A stretch of DNA of 64,000 nt from Rubrivivax sp. (GCA_027484825.1 JAIXSE010000022.1:1-64000), one strand, 5' to 3'. Shown: positions 25,573 through 35,648, counted from the first letter of the stretch. Program-made: numbers and translations. The notes: a model not told the origin generated them from the letters alone.

Positions 25573-26540
25573 CAGTGGCTCCCGGCCCAGGCCGCGCGCC
25601 GGGGCATGCGAAACGGCAGCAGGGCCTGGACCCAGCGCTGGTCAAAGCGTTGCAGGGAGAGGCTTTCGTGCATGGCCAGGGCGCCGCTGTCGGTATCGCG
25701 CAGCAGCGAGCGGCAGTAAAAGGGACCGCTTTCCAGTGTGGCGAGCAACTGAGGCGCTTGATGACCGCGGCTGTGGCGGGCCACCTGCCAGGCGCTGGCG
25801 GACAGCGCCTGTCTGGGCGGCGGTGGCAGACTGCGCAGGCGGCCGTCCGGCTCGATGGACAGGGCCAGAACCTGACCCGGCCCCTGCACCGGCTGCACGT
25901 CGTAGAGCAGGGCGGTGCGACCGTCGGGGGCGGTGGCCCGCTGCCATTGCCAGCTGCGGAAGTCGCGCGCCAGCGGGCGGCTGCCGTGGTTCATATCGAC
26001 ATAGGCCTCGCCGTGCCAGCGCCGCCGCGGCGATTGAAGATCCACCTCCACGCGGGACGACGGGCTGATCGGCTGCCATTGATGGCGCCCCGCTTCATCG
26101 AGTGAAAACGACCAGCCCGGCATGGCACCGGGCCGCACCGTGATGCGACCGCGAATGCGCTGCGGCCATGGCACGGTCCACTCGTCCAGGTCGATCTGCA
26201 GGCCGCCGTCAGCGCGCCATTGCAGCTGGCTGGGGCCGATGCCGAGGTGCTGCGCATCCCGGGTCAGGGCCGAGGCACCGCGCTCGGTCATCGTCCACAG
26301 GCGGGAGAAGCCCGCGTCGCCCGGTGCTCGTCGATACAGCGAGACGTTCACGGCGCAATGTGCCTGCGCCGGAGCGCCCTCGTCACCGCGTTGGCGCCGG
26401 GCCCAGGCGTAGTAGGGCGAAAACACGCTGCCGATGAAGGTAATCAGCGTGAGCGCCTGCACGCTGCCATCGGGCTGGACGTCGCTCACCGCATCGACAT
26501 ACCACCAGGCATAACCACCGTGCGGGACCGTGAGGTCGAA
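25572..26540 (-). CDS. crtC: Hydroxyneurosporene/neurosporene 1,2-hydratase CrtC (start uncertain; supplied ORF extends to 26897 out-of-frame over crtD)
   Basis: FDLTVPHGGYAWWYVDAVSDVQPDGSVQALTLITFIGSVFSPYYAWARR; ARDFRSWQWQRA. Confidence 0.9.
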   Translation of the reverse strand, partial: FDLTVPHGGYAWWYVDAVSDVQPDGSVQALTLITFIGSVFSPYYAWARRQRGDEGAPAQAHCAVNVSLYRRAPGDAGFSRLWTMTERGASALTRDAQHLGIGPSQLQWRADGGLQIDLDEWTVPWPQRIRGRITVRPGAMPGWSFSLDEAGRHQWQPISPSSRVEVDLQSPRRRWHGEAYVDMNHGSRPLARDFRSWQWQRATAPDGRTALLYDVQPVQGPGQVLALSIEPDGRLRSLPPPPRQALSASAWQVARHSRGHQAPQLLATLESGPFYCRSLLRDTDSGALAMHESLSLQRFDQRWVQALLPFRMPRRAAWAGSH

Positions 26541-28081
26541 GCCAGGTCCTCGAGCAGCTGCGCGGCGGCCAATTGGCCCGACAAAGCCGCCATCGGCACG
26601 CCCGGACCCGGATGCACCGAGCCCCCCGCCAGGAACAGCCCCGGCAGCGTCGTGCGGCCCGCCGGACGGTCCCGGAAGCTCGCCTGCCAGCCCCGGCTGG
26701 CCGGTCCGTAGAGCGCGCCCTGGCTGGCCGGGAAACGGCGCGCGAAATCCTCCGGCCGGGTCAGCAGCGGCGGACCGCAGAGGCTCACCTCCAGGCCGGC
26801 CTGCCGCAGCCGGTCCCACATCTGTGCTTCGCATCGTGCGATCTCCTCGGGGCTGAGGCCGCGCCCATGGGCATCGGCGGGAGCGTTGACCAGGCACATC
26901 AGGCGTTCCGGCCGCCGGGCGCCGTCCGGCAGGCCGGGGCGAAGCCGGTGGGCCTGGCCGCTGCGGTCCTGGGCGCAGACATACACGGTGGGGGATTCGG
27001 GCAGGCGTCCCGCCGCGATGGCGTCGAATTCCTGCCGGTAGGCGCCTGCGGGGCCGAACACCACGTTGTGGTGGGACAAATCGAACCCCCCGGTCACCGC
27101 TTCCGCATGCCAGGTCAGCGCGGAGAGCGACGGCGAGCCGTGGCGCAGGCCAGCCGGCGTGTCGGTGCCCAGCAGCCCGGCGGTGAGGGCGCGGGCATCG
27201 CCGTTGAAGACCACCGCCTCGGCCGCGATCACCTCGCCGCCGTTCAATTGCACGCCGCAGATGCGGCCATCCGTTACCAGCAGACGCTGGACCTCGGTGG
27301 CGCAGCGCAGCCGCACGCCCAGTTTCTGGCCTTGTTGCGCCAGGGCCTGGGCCAGGCGCGCCATGCCCCCTTCAATCTGCCAGACCGCCTCACGTTCCAC
27401 ATGGGCCACCAGCATCAGCGTGGCCGGTGCGTCAAAGGGCGAGCTGCCACAGTAGGTGGCATAACGCCCGAACAGCTGTTGCAGGCGCGGGTCCTGGAAG
27501 TAGCGCCCCAGTGCCCGCCACAGCGTGGTGAACGGGGAGATGCGCATCAGCCGGCGCAACCCGTCCGGCCCCTGCTGCCGCAGCACCCGCCAGGTGAGGG
27601 ACAGGGGAGAGGGGCGGCTGCTGCGCATGAAGCTGCGGTCCAGCGTGTCGTGCACCTGGGCGGCCCGCAGGCAGAAAGCCTTGTAGCGGGCGGCTTCGGC
27701 GGGACTGCTGAAGGCGGCGATGGCATCGAGGCTCTCGGCCATGTCGGCAAACAGGTCCAGACGCTCGGTGCCGCTCCAGGCATGCCGGGCCAGTACCTCG
27801 CAGCGGCGCAGATGTACCTGCTGGTCCAGGGAGGTGCCGAGCTGGTCAAACAGCTCATCCAGCACCCAGCGCATGGTGAGCACGGTGGGCCCGCCGTCCA
27901 GCTGCAAGGCACCCAGTTCCACCGGCTGCATCTTGCCGCCCGGTGAGCCGGCCCGCTCCAGCAACTGCACGTCCAGACCCTGGCGCGCCAGCAGCGCCGC
28001 GGCCGCCATGCCGCCCATGCCGGCGCCCACCACCACCACACGCGGTGGCTGCAGGGGAGAGCGCGGACGGACACGGTTCAT
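26486..28081 (-). CDS. crtD: Hydroxyneurosporene desaturase CrtD
   Basis: VVVVGAGMGGMAAAALLARQGLDVQLLERAGSPGGKMQPVELGALQLDGGPTVLTMRWVLDELF. Confidence 0.95.
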   Translation of the reverse strand: MNRVRPRSPLQPPRVVVVGAGMGGMAAAALLARQGLDVQLLERAGSPGGKMQPVELGALQLDGGPTVLTMRWVLDELFDQLGTSLDQQVHLRRCEVLARHAWSGTERLDLFADMAESLDAIAAFSSPAEAARYKAFCLRAAQVHDTLDRSFMRSSRPSPLSLTWRVLRQQGPDGLRRLMRISPFTTLWRALGRYFQDPRLQQLFGRYATYCGSSPFDAPATLMLVAHVEREAVWQIEGGMARLAQALAQQGQKLGVRLRCATEVQRLLVTDGRICGVQLNGGEVIAAEAVVFNGDARALTAGLLGTDTPAGLRHGSPSLSALTWHAEAVTGGFDLSHHNVVFGPAGAYRQEFDAIAAGRLPESPTVYVCAQDRSGQAHRLRPGLPDGARRPERLMCLVNAPADAHGRGLSPEEIARCEAQMWDRLRQAGLEVSLCGPPLLTRPEDFARRFPASQGALYGPASRGWQASFRDRPAGRTTLPGLFLAGGSVHPGPGVPMAALSGQLAAAQLLEDLASTSRSRTVVMPGGMSMR

Positions 28082-28099
28082 TGACGCGACTTCCGGTTG

Positions 28100-28143
28100 T
28101 GTCTATTCTGGTTGACGAACTGTAATGTAATTCCGCACTGACA
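28100..28143. promoter_or_regulatory. Putative tandem PpsR operator in crtD/crtE divergent promoter
   Basis: TGTCTATTCTGGTTGACG (28100-28117) and TGTAATTCCGCACTGACA (28126-28143), 8 bp apart. Confidence 0.72.
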
Positions 28144-28171
28144 TGCGGAGGAATCTGGAGCTCAGGCCGCT

Positions 28172-29050
28172 ATGTCCTATGACGACCGGATTGAACGGGC
28201 CCTGCGGGCCAGCCTGGTGCCGGCCTTGCAGCCGGGCCATCCCCCTCAGTTGGCGGCTGCCGTGCAGCATGCGGTGTTTCCGGGCGGGGCCCGGATCCGT
28301 CCCAAACTGACGCTGGCGGTGGCGCAGGCCTGCGGGGAAGACGATGCCCACCTGACCGATGGCGTGGCGGCGGCGATCGAACTGCTGCACTGCGCCTCCC
28401 TCGTGCATGACGATCTCCCGTGTTTTGATGATGCGCAGACGCGACGGGGCCGACCCTCGGTGCACAACGCCTTTGGCGAGCGGCTGGCAGTGCTGGCCGG
28501 GGATGCACTGATCGTGGCGGCCTTCGAGGTGCTGGGCCGAAGTTGCCGGCAGCATCTGTCGCGACTGCCGGTGCTGATCCGCTCGGTGACGCAGGGCGTG
28601 GGCATGCCGCTGGGCATCGTGGCGGGGCAGGCCTGGGAATGCGAGCCGCAGTTGTCGCTGGCGGACTATCAGCAGGCCAAGACCGGCGCCCTGTTCGCGG
28701 CGGCCACCATGGCCGGTGCGCAGGCGGCCGGCGCCGACGGCGAACCCTGGCGGGCCCTGGGCGAGCGGCTGGGTCAGACCTATCAGGTCGCTGACGACAT
28801 CCGCGATGTGGTGCTGGATGCCGAGGTGCTGGGCAAGCCAGGCGGGCAGGACGTGGCCTTGGATCGCCCCAGCTACGCCCGCAGCCTGGGCCTGGACGGG
28901 GCCATGGCGGAGTTTCAGCGGCTGGTGCAGGCGACCCTGCTGACCGTGCCGCTCTGCCCCGGCGCCTCGCAGTTCCGTCAGCTCATCCGTCGAGAAGCGG
29001 ACCGGCTGGTGCCGCAGCAACTCTGCGCCCGGGTGGCGTCCACCGTGTGA
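28172..29050 (+). CDS. crtE: Geranylgeranyl diphosphate synthase CrtE
   Basis: FPGGARIRPKLTLAVAQACG; LLHCASLVHDDLPCFDDAQTRRGRPSVH; DDIRDV. Confidence 0.96.
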   Translation: MSYDDRIERALRASLVPALQPGHPPQLAAAVQHAVFPGGARIRPKLTLAVAQACGEDDAHLTDGVAAAIELLHCASLVHDDLPCFDDAQTRRGRPSVHNAFGERLAVLAGDALIVAAFEVLGRSCRQHLSRLPVLIRSVTQGVGMPLGIVAGQAWECEPQLSLADYQQAKTGALFAAATMAGAQAAGADGEPWRALGERLGQTYQVADDIRDVVLDAEVLGKPGGQDVALDRPSYARSLGLDGAMAEFQRLVQATLLTVPLCPGASQFRQLIRREADRLVPQQLCARVASTV

Positions 29051-29060
29051 CGCCCCCCTG

Positions 29061-29128
29061 GCTTGACGTCCCTCGCTTGACCGCCCTCGTTTGACCTCCT
29101 TCATTTGACCTCCTTCATTTGACCTCCC
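29061..29128 (+). repeat. 14-bp tandem repeat, about 5 degenerate copies, between crtE and crtF
   Basis: GCTTGACGTCCCTC / GCTTGACCGCCCTC / GTTTGACCTCCTTC / ATTTGACCTCCTTC / ATTTGACCTCCC. Confidence 0.92.
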
Positions 29129-29140
29129 AAGGAGCCGGCC

Positions 29141-30490
29141 ATGCACAGCGTCTCTCCGCCGCCGCCGGGCCTGGCGCCGCCCCTGACCCATTGGACCGAC
29201 ACACCGCTGGCCTGGCGGGATCGCCTGCTCGCCAGCCCGCGCTTTCGGCGCTGGGCGCAGATCTTTCCGCTGACCCGGTGGGTGGCGCGGCGCCGGGCGA
29301 CGGCAGTGTTCGACCTGGTGGCTGGCTTTGTGTATTCACAGGTGCTGCTGGCCTGCGTGCAACTGCGCCTGTTTGACCTGCTGCTGGCCGAAGGGCCGCA
29401 GACGGCGCAGGCGCTGGCGACGCGATGGGCGCTGCCGCTGCTGTCCACCGAGCGCCTGTTGCGCGCGGCGGTGGCGCTGCAACTGCTGGAAGTGCGTCCC
29501 CATGGCCGCTTTGGTTTGGGGCCGCTGGGGGCGCCGTTGGCCGGGGATGCCGGCCTGGCCGCGATGATCGAGCATCACACGGCCCTGTATCGGGACCTGG
29601 CGCAGCCGCTGACGCTGCTGCGTGCTGAAGGACCGTCGGGGCAAGCATTTCCGATGGCGCCGATGACAGCGATGGCGCCCGTCGTCCCAACCACGGCCAC
29701 GACGGCCACGGCGCCCAGTACGGCCACCCCCACGAACACGCCGAGCGGATCGATCGGACCGAGCAGGTCTATCGGACCGATCGCACAGACCCTCGCACAG
29801 ACGCCGCCAAGAGAGGCCACCGGAGCAGGCCTCTCCCGCTACTGGCCCTACGCCGGCACCGACACGCCGCAGAAGCTCCCGTCTGCCCAACTGCTGGCCT
29901 ACTCGGAACTGATGGCGGCCTCCCAGCCGTTGGTGGCCGACCAGGTGCTGCAAGCCTATTCGCTGGAAGACCATCGCCGCCTGCTCGACGTGGGCGGTGG
30001 CACCGGCGCCTTCGCCTGCCGGGCCGCGCGCACCGTGCCGCATCTGGCGGTACAGGTGTTCGACCTGCCTGGCGTGGCTGCGCTGGCTCGTCAGCGCTTC
30101 GAGCAGGCGGGCCTGGGAAGCCGATGTTCGGCCCAAGGCGGCGACTTCTTCGAGGACCCCCTGCCGCCGGGCGCCGACCTGGTGACGCTGCTGCGCGTGG
30201 TTCACGACCATGACGACGCCCGGGTGCTGCGCCTGCTTCGGGCGGTGCGGCAGGCCCTGGTCCCCGGCGGCACGCTGTTGCTGGCGGAGCCCTTTGCCGA
30301 GACCCCAGGCGCTGAGCGCATGGGCGACGCCTACTTCGGCATGTATCTCCTGGCCATGGGGCGCGGCGAGCCGCGCAGTGAAGAACGTCTGCGGGCCCTG
30401 CTGGCCTCAGCCGGCTTCGTGGACGTGCGCCGCCTGCCCACCGCCTTGCCGCTGCAGGCCAGCGCGCTCTTGGCGAAAACCCCCATCTGA
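29141..30490 (+). CDS. crtF: Hydroxyneurosporene O-methyltransferase CrtF
   Basis: SAM motif LLDVGGGTGAFACRAARTVPHLAVQVFDLPGVAALA; DLVTLLRVVHDHDDARVLRLL; low-complexity insert. Confidence 0.94.
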   Translation: MHSVSPPPPGLAPPLTHWTDTPLAWRDRLLASPRFRRWAQIFPLTRWVARRRATAVFDLVAGFVYSQVLLACVQLRLFDLLLAEGPQTAQALATRWALPLLSTERLLRAAVALQLLEVRPHGRFGLGPLGAPLAGDAGLAAMIEHHTALYRDLAQPLTLLRAEGPSGQAFPMAPMTAMAPVVPTTATTATAPSTATPTNTPSGSIGPSRSIGPIAQTLAQTPPREATGAGLSRYWPYAGTDTPQKLPSAQLLAYSELMAASQPLVADQVLQAYSLEDHRRLLDVGGGTGAFACRAARTVPHLAVQVFDLPGVAALARQRFEQAGLGSRCSAQGGDFFEDPLPPGADLVTLLRVVHDHDDARVLRLLRAVRQALVPGGTLLLAEPFAETPGAERMGDAYFGMYLLAMGRGEPRSEERLRALLASAGFVDVRRLPTALPLQASALLAKTPI

Positions 30491-30496
30491 TCCGTG

Positions 30497-30540
30497 TGTA
30501 AATTCAGGTTGACGTTTTGCGGTGTAAGCGTAGGATGACT
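30497..30540. promoter_or_regulatory. Putative tandem PpsR operator upstream of bchC
   Basis: TGTAAATTCAGGTTGACG (30497-30514) and TGTAAGCGTAGGATGACT (30523-30540), 8 bp apart; TTGACG-16-TAGGAT promoter-like overlap. Confidence 0.7.
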
Positions 30541-30581
30541 TTCATGGACACCTTCCACACCCCCTGCCACCGGGCCCTCTC

Positions 30582-31535
30582 ATGAACACCCAAGCCGTGG
30601 TCATCGAGCAGCCCCAGCGCCTGAGCCTGACGCCGCTGCGTCTGCCGGCACCGCAGGCGGGTGACGTGGTGGTGGAAGTGGAATTCAGCGGCATCAGCAC
30701 CGGCACCGAACGCCTGATCTGGGACGGCACCATGCCGATGTTCCCCGGCATGGGCTACCCGCTGGTGCCGGGCTACGAGGCGGTGGGCCGGGTCATCGCG
30801 GTCGGGGCTGACAGCACGCACTGGGTCGGTCAGCGGGTCTTCGTGCCGGGCGCCCGCTGCTTTGGCGAGGTGCGCGGTCTCTTCGGTGCTTCGGCGTCGC
30901 GGCTGGTGGTGCCGGAAGCCAAGGTCGTCCCCGTTGATGAAAAGCTCGGCGAGCGCGCCGTGCTGCTGGCGCTGGCCGCAACCGCTTATCACAGCGTGGC
31001 CGGCGGCGGGCAAGGCCAGCCGCACACACCGCCGGACCTGATCGTGGGCCATGGCGTGCTGGGCCGGCTGCTGGCCCGCATGAATGTGGCCGCCGGCATC
31101 GAGGACTTCACCGTCTGGGAGACCAACCCGGTCCGCCAGTCGGGCGCCACCGGTTACCGGGTGCTGCATCCGCAGGACGACCCTCGCCGCGACTACCGCG
31201 CCATCTACGACGTCAGCGGCGACGCTGGGCTGCTGGACAGCCTGATCGGACGCCTGGGCTTCGGCGGCGAAGTGGTGCTGGCCGGTTTCTATGCCCAGCC
31301 GCTGAGCTTGAATTTCCCGCCCGCCTTCATGCGGGAGGCCCGTATCCGCGTGGCCGCCGAATGGAAGAAGCCCGACATGTGGGCGGTGAATGCGCTGCTG
31401 CATGCCGGAAGGCTGTCGCTGGACGGTCTGCTGACCCACAGCGAACCGGCAGAACGCGCACAGGCCGCTTACACGCAGGCCTTTGGCGATTCCGCCTGCC
31501 TGAAGATGGTTCTGGACTGGAGACACCACGCATGA
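30582..31535 (+). CDS. bchC: Bacteriochlorophyllide a dehydrogenase BchC
   Basis: VEFSGISTGTERLIWDGTMPMFPGMGYPLVPGYEAVGRVIAVG. Confidence 0.95.
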   Translation: MNTQAVVIEQPQRLSLTPLRLPAPQAGDVVVEVEFSGISTGTERLIWDGTMPMFPGMGYPLVPGYEAVGRVIAVGADSTHWVGQRVFVPGARCFGEVRGLFGASASRLVVPEAKVVPVDEKLGERAVLLALAATAYHSVAGGGQGQPHTPPDLIVGHGVLGRLLARMNVAAGIEDFTVWETNPVRQSGATGYRVLHPQDDPRRDYRAIYDVSGDAGLLDSLIGRLGFGGEVVLAGFYAQPLSLNFPPAFMREARIRVAAEWKKPDMWAVNALLHAGRLSLDGLLTHSEPAERAQAAYTQAFGDSACLKMVLDWRHHA

Positions 31536-31588
31536 CCGATTCCACCGCAGTCGTGGGCCTTCGTGCCTGCGTGAAGGACGCCGCATGA
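31532..31588 (+). CDS. Candidate 18-aa micro-ORF overlapping bchC stop and bchX start
   Basis: ATG in ATGA with bchC stop; TGA in ATGA with bchX start; MTDSTAVVGLRACVKDAA. Confidence 0.35.
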   Translation: MTDSTAVVGLRACVKDAA

Positions 31589-32640
31589 GCACCTCCACCA
31601 TTCCGGCCGAGGCCACCGTGACCTTCCAGCCGCGCCGCCAGACCGCCGTCCCGTCCCAGGTGCGGGCCCATGTGGAGGCTCTGCGCGACGAAGCCGCGGC
31701 CGAGCCGCAGGCGCCGGCCACCGGTGCGGTGACCAAGACCACGCAGATCATCGCCATCTACGGCAAGGGCGGCATTGGCAAGAGTTTCACCCTGGCCAAC
31801 CTCAGCTACATGATGGCCCAGCAGGGCAAGAAGGTGCTGTTGATCGGCTGCGATCCCAAGAGCGACACCACCAGCCTGCTGTTCGGCGGCAAGGCCTGCC
31901 CGACCATCATCGAGACCAGCAGCCGCAAGAAGCTGGCCGGCGAGGCGGTGGCCATCGGGGATGTCTGCTTCAAGCGCGACGGTGTCTACGCCATGGAATT
32001 GGGTGGCCCGGAAGTGGGACGCGGCTGCGGGGGGCGCGGCATCATCCATGGCTTCGAGACGCTGGAGAAGCTGGGCTTCCACGACTGGGGCTTCGACTAC
32101 GTGCTGCTGGACTTCCTGGGCGACGTGGTGTGCGGCGGCTTCGGACTGCCGATTGCGCGCGACATGTGCCAGAAGGTCATCGTGGTGGCCAGCAACGATC
32201 TGCAGAGCCTGTACGTGGCCAACAACGTCTGCAGCGCGGTTGAGTACTTCCGCAAGCTCGGCGGCAATGTCGGCGTGGCCGGCATGGTGATCAACAAGGA
32301 CGACGGCACCGGTGAGGCCAGCGCCTTCGCCCAGCGGGCCGGCATCCCGGTGCTGGCCGCTATTCCGGCGCATGAGGACATCCGCCGCAAGAGCGCCAGC
32401 TACGAAATCATCGGCAAGCCGGACGGAGAGTGGGGCCCGCTGTTTGCGGAACTGGCGCAGAACGTGGCCGATGCGCCGCCGCAGCGTCCCAAGCCGCAGA
32501 CCCAGGACGAGCTGCTGGGTCTGTTCGCCGCCGAAGTCACCGGCCGCGACTTCCAGATGGAGCCGGCCACGCTGTTCGACATGGTCGGCCGCAGCGAGAT
32601 CAGCAAGCCCACGCTCGAAGTGGTCTACGACGCGACCTGA
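31585..32640 (+). CDS. bchX: Chlorophyllide reductase iron protein BchX
   Basis: [60 protein letters not shown]. Confidence 0.97.
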   Translation: MSTSTIPAEATVTFQPRRQTAVPSQVRAHVEALRDEAAAEPQAPATGAVTKTTQIIAIYGKGGIGKSFTLANLSYMMAQQGKKVLLIGCDPKSDTTSLLFGGKACPTIIETSSRKKLAGEAVAIGDVCFKRDGVYAMELGGPEVGRGCGGRGIIHGFETLEKLGFHDWGFDYVLLDFLGDVVCGGFGLPIARDMCQKVIVVASNDLQSLYVANNVCSAVEYFRKLGGNVGVAGMVINKDDGTGEASAFAQRAGIPVLAAIPAHEDIRRKSASYEIIGKPDGEWGPLFAELAQNVADAPPQRPKPQTQDELLGLFAAEVTGRDFQMEPATLFDMVGRSEISKPTLEVVYDAT

Positions 32641-32679
32641 TGGCCGCCCACCGACTGCAGCCCACCGACCGCCACCATC

Positions 32680-34167
32680 ATGAGCTCATGCCACGCCGCC
32701 ATTGAACGGGCCCAGGCCGAAAGCGCCGCCACGCGGGAGACGCTGGCGCGTTATGCGGCGGACTATCCGACGGCCGGCAACGGCCCGCATGACCAGCCGC
32801 AGAGCATGTGCCCGGCTTTCGGGTCGCTGCGGGTGGGACTGCGGATGCGGCGCACCGCCACCATCCTCAGCGGCTCCGCCTGCTGCGTCTACGGACTGAC
32901 TTTCACCTCCCATTTCTACGGCGCCAAGCGCAGCGTCGGTTATGTGCCGTTCAACAGCGAAAGCCTGGTGACCGGCAAGCTCTTCGAGGACATCCGCGAA
33001 GCGGTCCATGCCCAGGCGGATCCGGCGCTTTTGGATGCGCTGGTCGTCATCAACCTGTGTGTGCCGACGGCCAGCGGCGTACCGCTGCAACTGCTGCCCA
33101 AGGTGATCAACGGCGTGCGCATCATCGGCATCGATGTGCCCGGCTTCGGCGTGCCGACCCATGCGGAAGCGAAGGACGTGCTGGCCGGCGCGATGCTGCA
33201 GCGGGCCCGCAGTGAAGCCGAGGCGGGGCCGGTCTCCGCGCCGCGCGGCTGGCGTGAACAGGGGCTGGATGAGGCCCGCACGGTGAGCCTGCTGGGCGAG
33301 CTGTTTCCGGCCGATCCGATGGTGATCGGCGCCTTGCTGGCGCCGCTGGGCCTGAAGGTCGGACCCACGGTGCCGACGCGGGAATGGCGGGAGCTGTATG
33401 CGGCCCTGGATTGCAGCGTCGTCGCTGCGACGCATCCGTTCTACACCGCCTGTGTGCGGGAGCTGAAGGCGGCGGGACGTCCGGTCGTCGGCTCCGCACC
33501 GGTGGGCGTGGACGGGACGGCCGCCTGGTTGCGCGCCATCGGTGAAGCGGCGGAAGTGCCTTCGTCGCAGGTGGAAGCGGCCATCGCGGCGGTGCTGCCG
33601 TCCATCCAGGCGGCTCTGGCCCGCTCCCCGACCACCGCCCGTGTGACGGTGAGCGGCTATGAAGGCTCTGAACTGCTGGTGGCCCGGCTGCTGATCGAGA
33701 GCGGTGCCACCGTGCCGTATGTGGGCACGGCCTGCCCCCACACGCCCTGGTCCGAACCGGACCGTGTCTGGCTGGAAGCCCATGGCTGCGAGGTGCAATA
33801 CCGCGCCACCCTCCAGCAGGACCTGGGCGCCGTGCAACGCCATCGCCCGCAACTGGCCATCGGCACCACGCCGCTGGTGCAGGCCTGCAAGGAGCGGGGG
33901 CTGCCGGCGCTCTACTTCACCAATCTGATTTCCGCCCGACCCTTGATGGGCGCAGCCGGCGCAGGGTCGCTGGCCCAGGTGATCAATGCCGCCATCAGCA
34001 ACCAGTCCCGCTTCGACGCGATGCGCGACTTCTTCGGCGATGTCGGCACCGGCGATCAGGCCGGCATCTGGTCCGAGACCCCGGTGCTGCATCCGGGCTT
34101 CCGGGAAGACACCCGGCGCCAGGTCATCAAGGTGATGAAGCGTCGCCAATCGGAGCAGATGCTGTGA
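32680..34167 (+). CDS. bchY: Chlorophyllide reductase subunit Y
   Basis: [54 protein letters not shown]. Confidence 0.96.
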   Translation: MSSCHAAIERAQAESAATRETLARYAADYPTAGNGPHDQPQSMCPAFGSLRVGLRMRRTATILSGSACCVYGLTFTSHFYGAKRSVGYVPFNSESLVTGKLFEDIREAVHAQADPALLDALVVINLCVPTASGVPLQLLPKVINGVRIIGIDVPGFGVPTHAEAKDVLAGAMLQRARSEAEAGPVSAPRGWREQGLDEARTVSLLGELFPADPMVIGALLAPLGLKVGPTVPTREWRELYAALDCSVVAATHPFYTACVRELKAAGRPVVGSAPVGVDGTAAWLRAIGEAAEVPSSQVEAAIAAVLPSIQAALARSPTTARVTVSGYEGSELLVARLLIESGATVPYVGTACPHTPWSEPDRVWLEAHGCEVQYRATLQQDLGAVQRHRPQLAIGTTPLVQACKERGLPALYFTNLISARPLMGAAGAGSLAQVINAAISNQSRFDAMRDFFGDVGTGDQAGIWSETPVLHPGFREDTRRQVIKVMKRRQSEQML

Positions 34168-35648
34168 GCTTCGTCCTCGACCACGACCGGGCCGGCGGCT
34201 ATTGGGGCGCCGTGTATGTCTTCACCGCCATCAAGGGCCTGCAGGTCGTGATCGACGGGCCGGTCGGCTGCGAGAACCTGCCGGTGACCTCGGTGCTGCA
34301 CTACACCGATGCCTTGCCGCCGCATGAGCTGCCCATCGTCGTGACCGGACTGGCCGAGGAACAGCTGGGCCGCGAGGGGACCGAAGGCAGCATGCGACGC
34401 GCCCATGCCGCGCTCGACCCGGACCTGCCCAGCGTGGTGGTGACTGGCTCGATCGCCGAGATGATCGGCGGCGGCGTCACGCCCGAGGGCACGACCATCG
34501 CCCGCTTCCTGCCCCGCACCATCGACGAGGACCAGTGGCAATGCGCCAACCGGGCGATGTACTGGTTGTGGTCCGAGCACGGCCTTCGCCAGGTGCCGGC
34601 CCGCACACCCTTCGAGCAGCGTCCCGCCGGCGAGAAGCCCCGGGTCAATCTGATCGGGCCCTGCTACGGACAGTTCAACAGCGCCAGTGACCTGCATGAG
34701 ATCCGCCGCCTGGTGGAGGGCATCGGCGCCGAGGTCAACATGAGCTTCCCGCTGGGCAGCCATCTGGCCGATGTGCCGCAGCTGGCCCAGGCGGATGTCA
34801 ACGTCTGCCTCTACCGGGAATTCGGCCAGTTGCTGTGCGAGACGCTGGACCGGCCCTGGCTGCAGGCCCCCATCGGCCTGCACAGCACCACCGCCTTCCT
34901 GCGGGAGCTGGGCCGGTTGCTGCATCTGGATCCCGAGCCCTTCATCGAGCGCGAGAAGCACACCACCATCAAGCCGCTGTGGGACCTGTGGCGCTCCGTG
35001 ACACAGGACTTCTTTGCCACCGCCAGCTTCGGCATCGTGGCCAGCGAGACCTACACCCGCGGCGTGCGCCACTTCCTGGAAGACGAGCTGGGCTTGCCCT
35101 GCCAGTTCGCTGTCGCCCGCAAGCCGGGCGAGAAGACCAACAACGCGCAGGTGCGGGCGCTTGTGCATCAAAAGCCGCCGCTGGTGCTCTACGGCAGCTT
35201 CAATGAACGCATGTACCTGGCCGAGGCCGCCAGCACCGGACCGATGAAGCCGGCCTTCATTCCCGCATCGTTCCCCGGTGCCATCGTGCGCCGCGCCACC
35301 GGCACGCCCTTCATGGGTTATGCGGGGGCGACCTATCTGGTGCAGGAGTTCTGCAACGCGCTGTTTGATGCGCTGTTCCACATCCTGCCGCTGGGCACGG
35401 ACCTGGACCGGGTGGACCCGACCCCGGCGCGGGCGCTGGCCTCGCTGCCCTGGAGCGACGCCGCACGTGAACTGCTGGAAGAGCTGCTGGAAGCCCAGCC
35501 GCTGCTGGTGCGCATCTCCGCGGCCAAGCGCCTGCGAGACCAGGCGGAAGCCGCGGCCCGCGCCCGTCAGGGCGCCACGGTGGACGTCGAGGACCTGGAG
35601 CGTCAGGCCCGTCAGCTGGCCGCTGCCGCGCTGGGAGCGGTGGCATGA
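34164..35648 (+). CDS. bchZ: Chlorophyllide reductase subunit Z
   Basis: [58 protein letters not shown]. Confidence 0.97.
   Translation: MSFVLDHDRAGGYWGAVYVFTAIKGLQVVIDGPVGCENLPVTSVLHYTDALPPHELPIVVTGLAEEQLGREGTEGSMRRAHAALDPDLPSVVVTGSIAEMIGGGVTPEGTTIARFLPRTIDEDQWQCANRAMYWLWSEHGLRQVPARTPFEQRPAGEKPRVNLIGPCYGQFNSASDLHEIRRLVEGIGAEVNMSFPLGSHLADVPQLAQADVNVCLYREFGQLLCETLDRPWLQAPIGLHSTTAFLRELGRLLHLDPEPFIEREKHTTIKPLWDLWRSVTQDFFATASFGIVASETYTRGVRHFLEDELGLPCQFAVARKPGEKTNNAQVRALVHQKPPLVLYGSFNERMYLAEAASTGPMKPAFIPASFPGAIVRRATGTPFMGYAGATYLVQEFCNALFDALFHILPLGTDLDRVDPTPARALASLPWSDAARELLEELLEAQPLLVRISAAKRLRDQAEAAARARQGATVDVEDLERQARQLAAAALGAVA

Noticed and set aside
25572-26897. N-terminal extension of the CrtC ORF (beyond about 26540)
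   Set aside because: The extension runs out-of-frame through crtD and has no CrtC-like sequence; treated as non-coding overlap.
29061-29128. 14-bp array considered as CRISPR
   Set aside because: Units directly abut with no spacers and no cas genes in the window.
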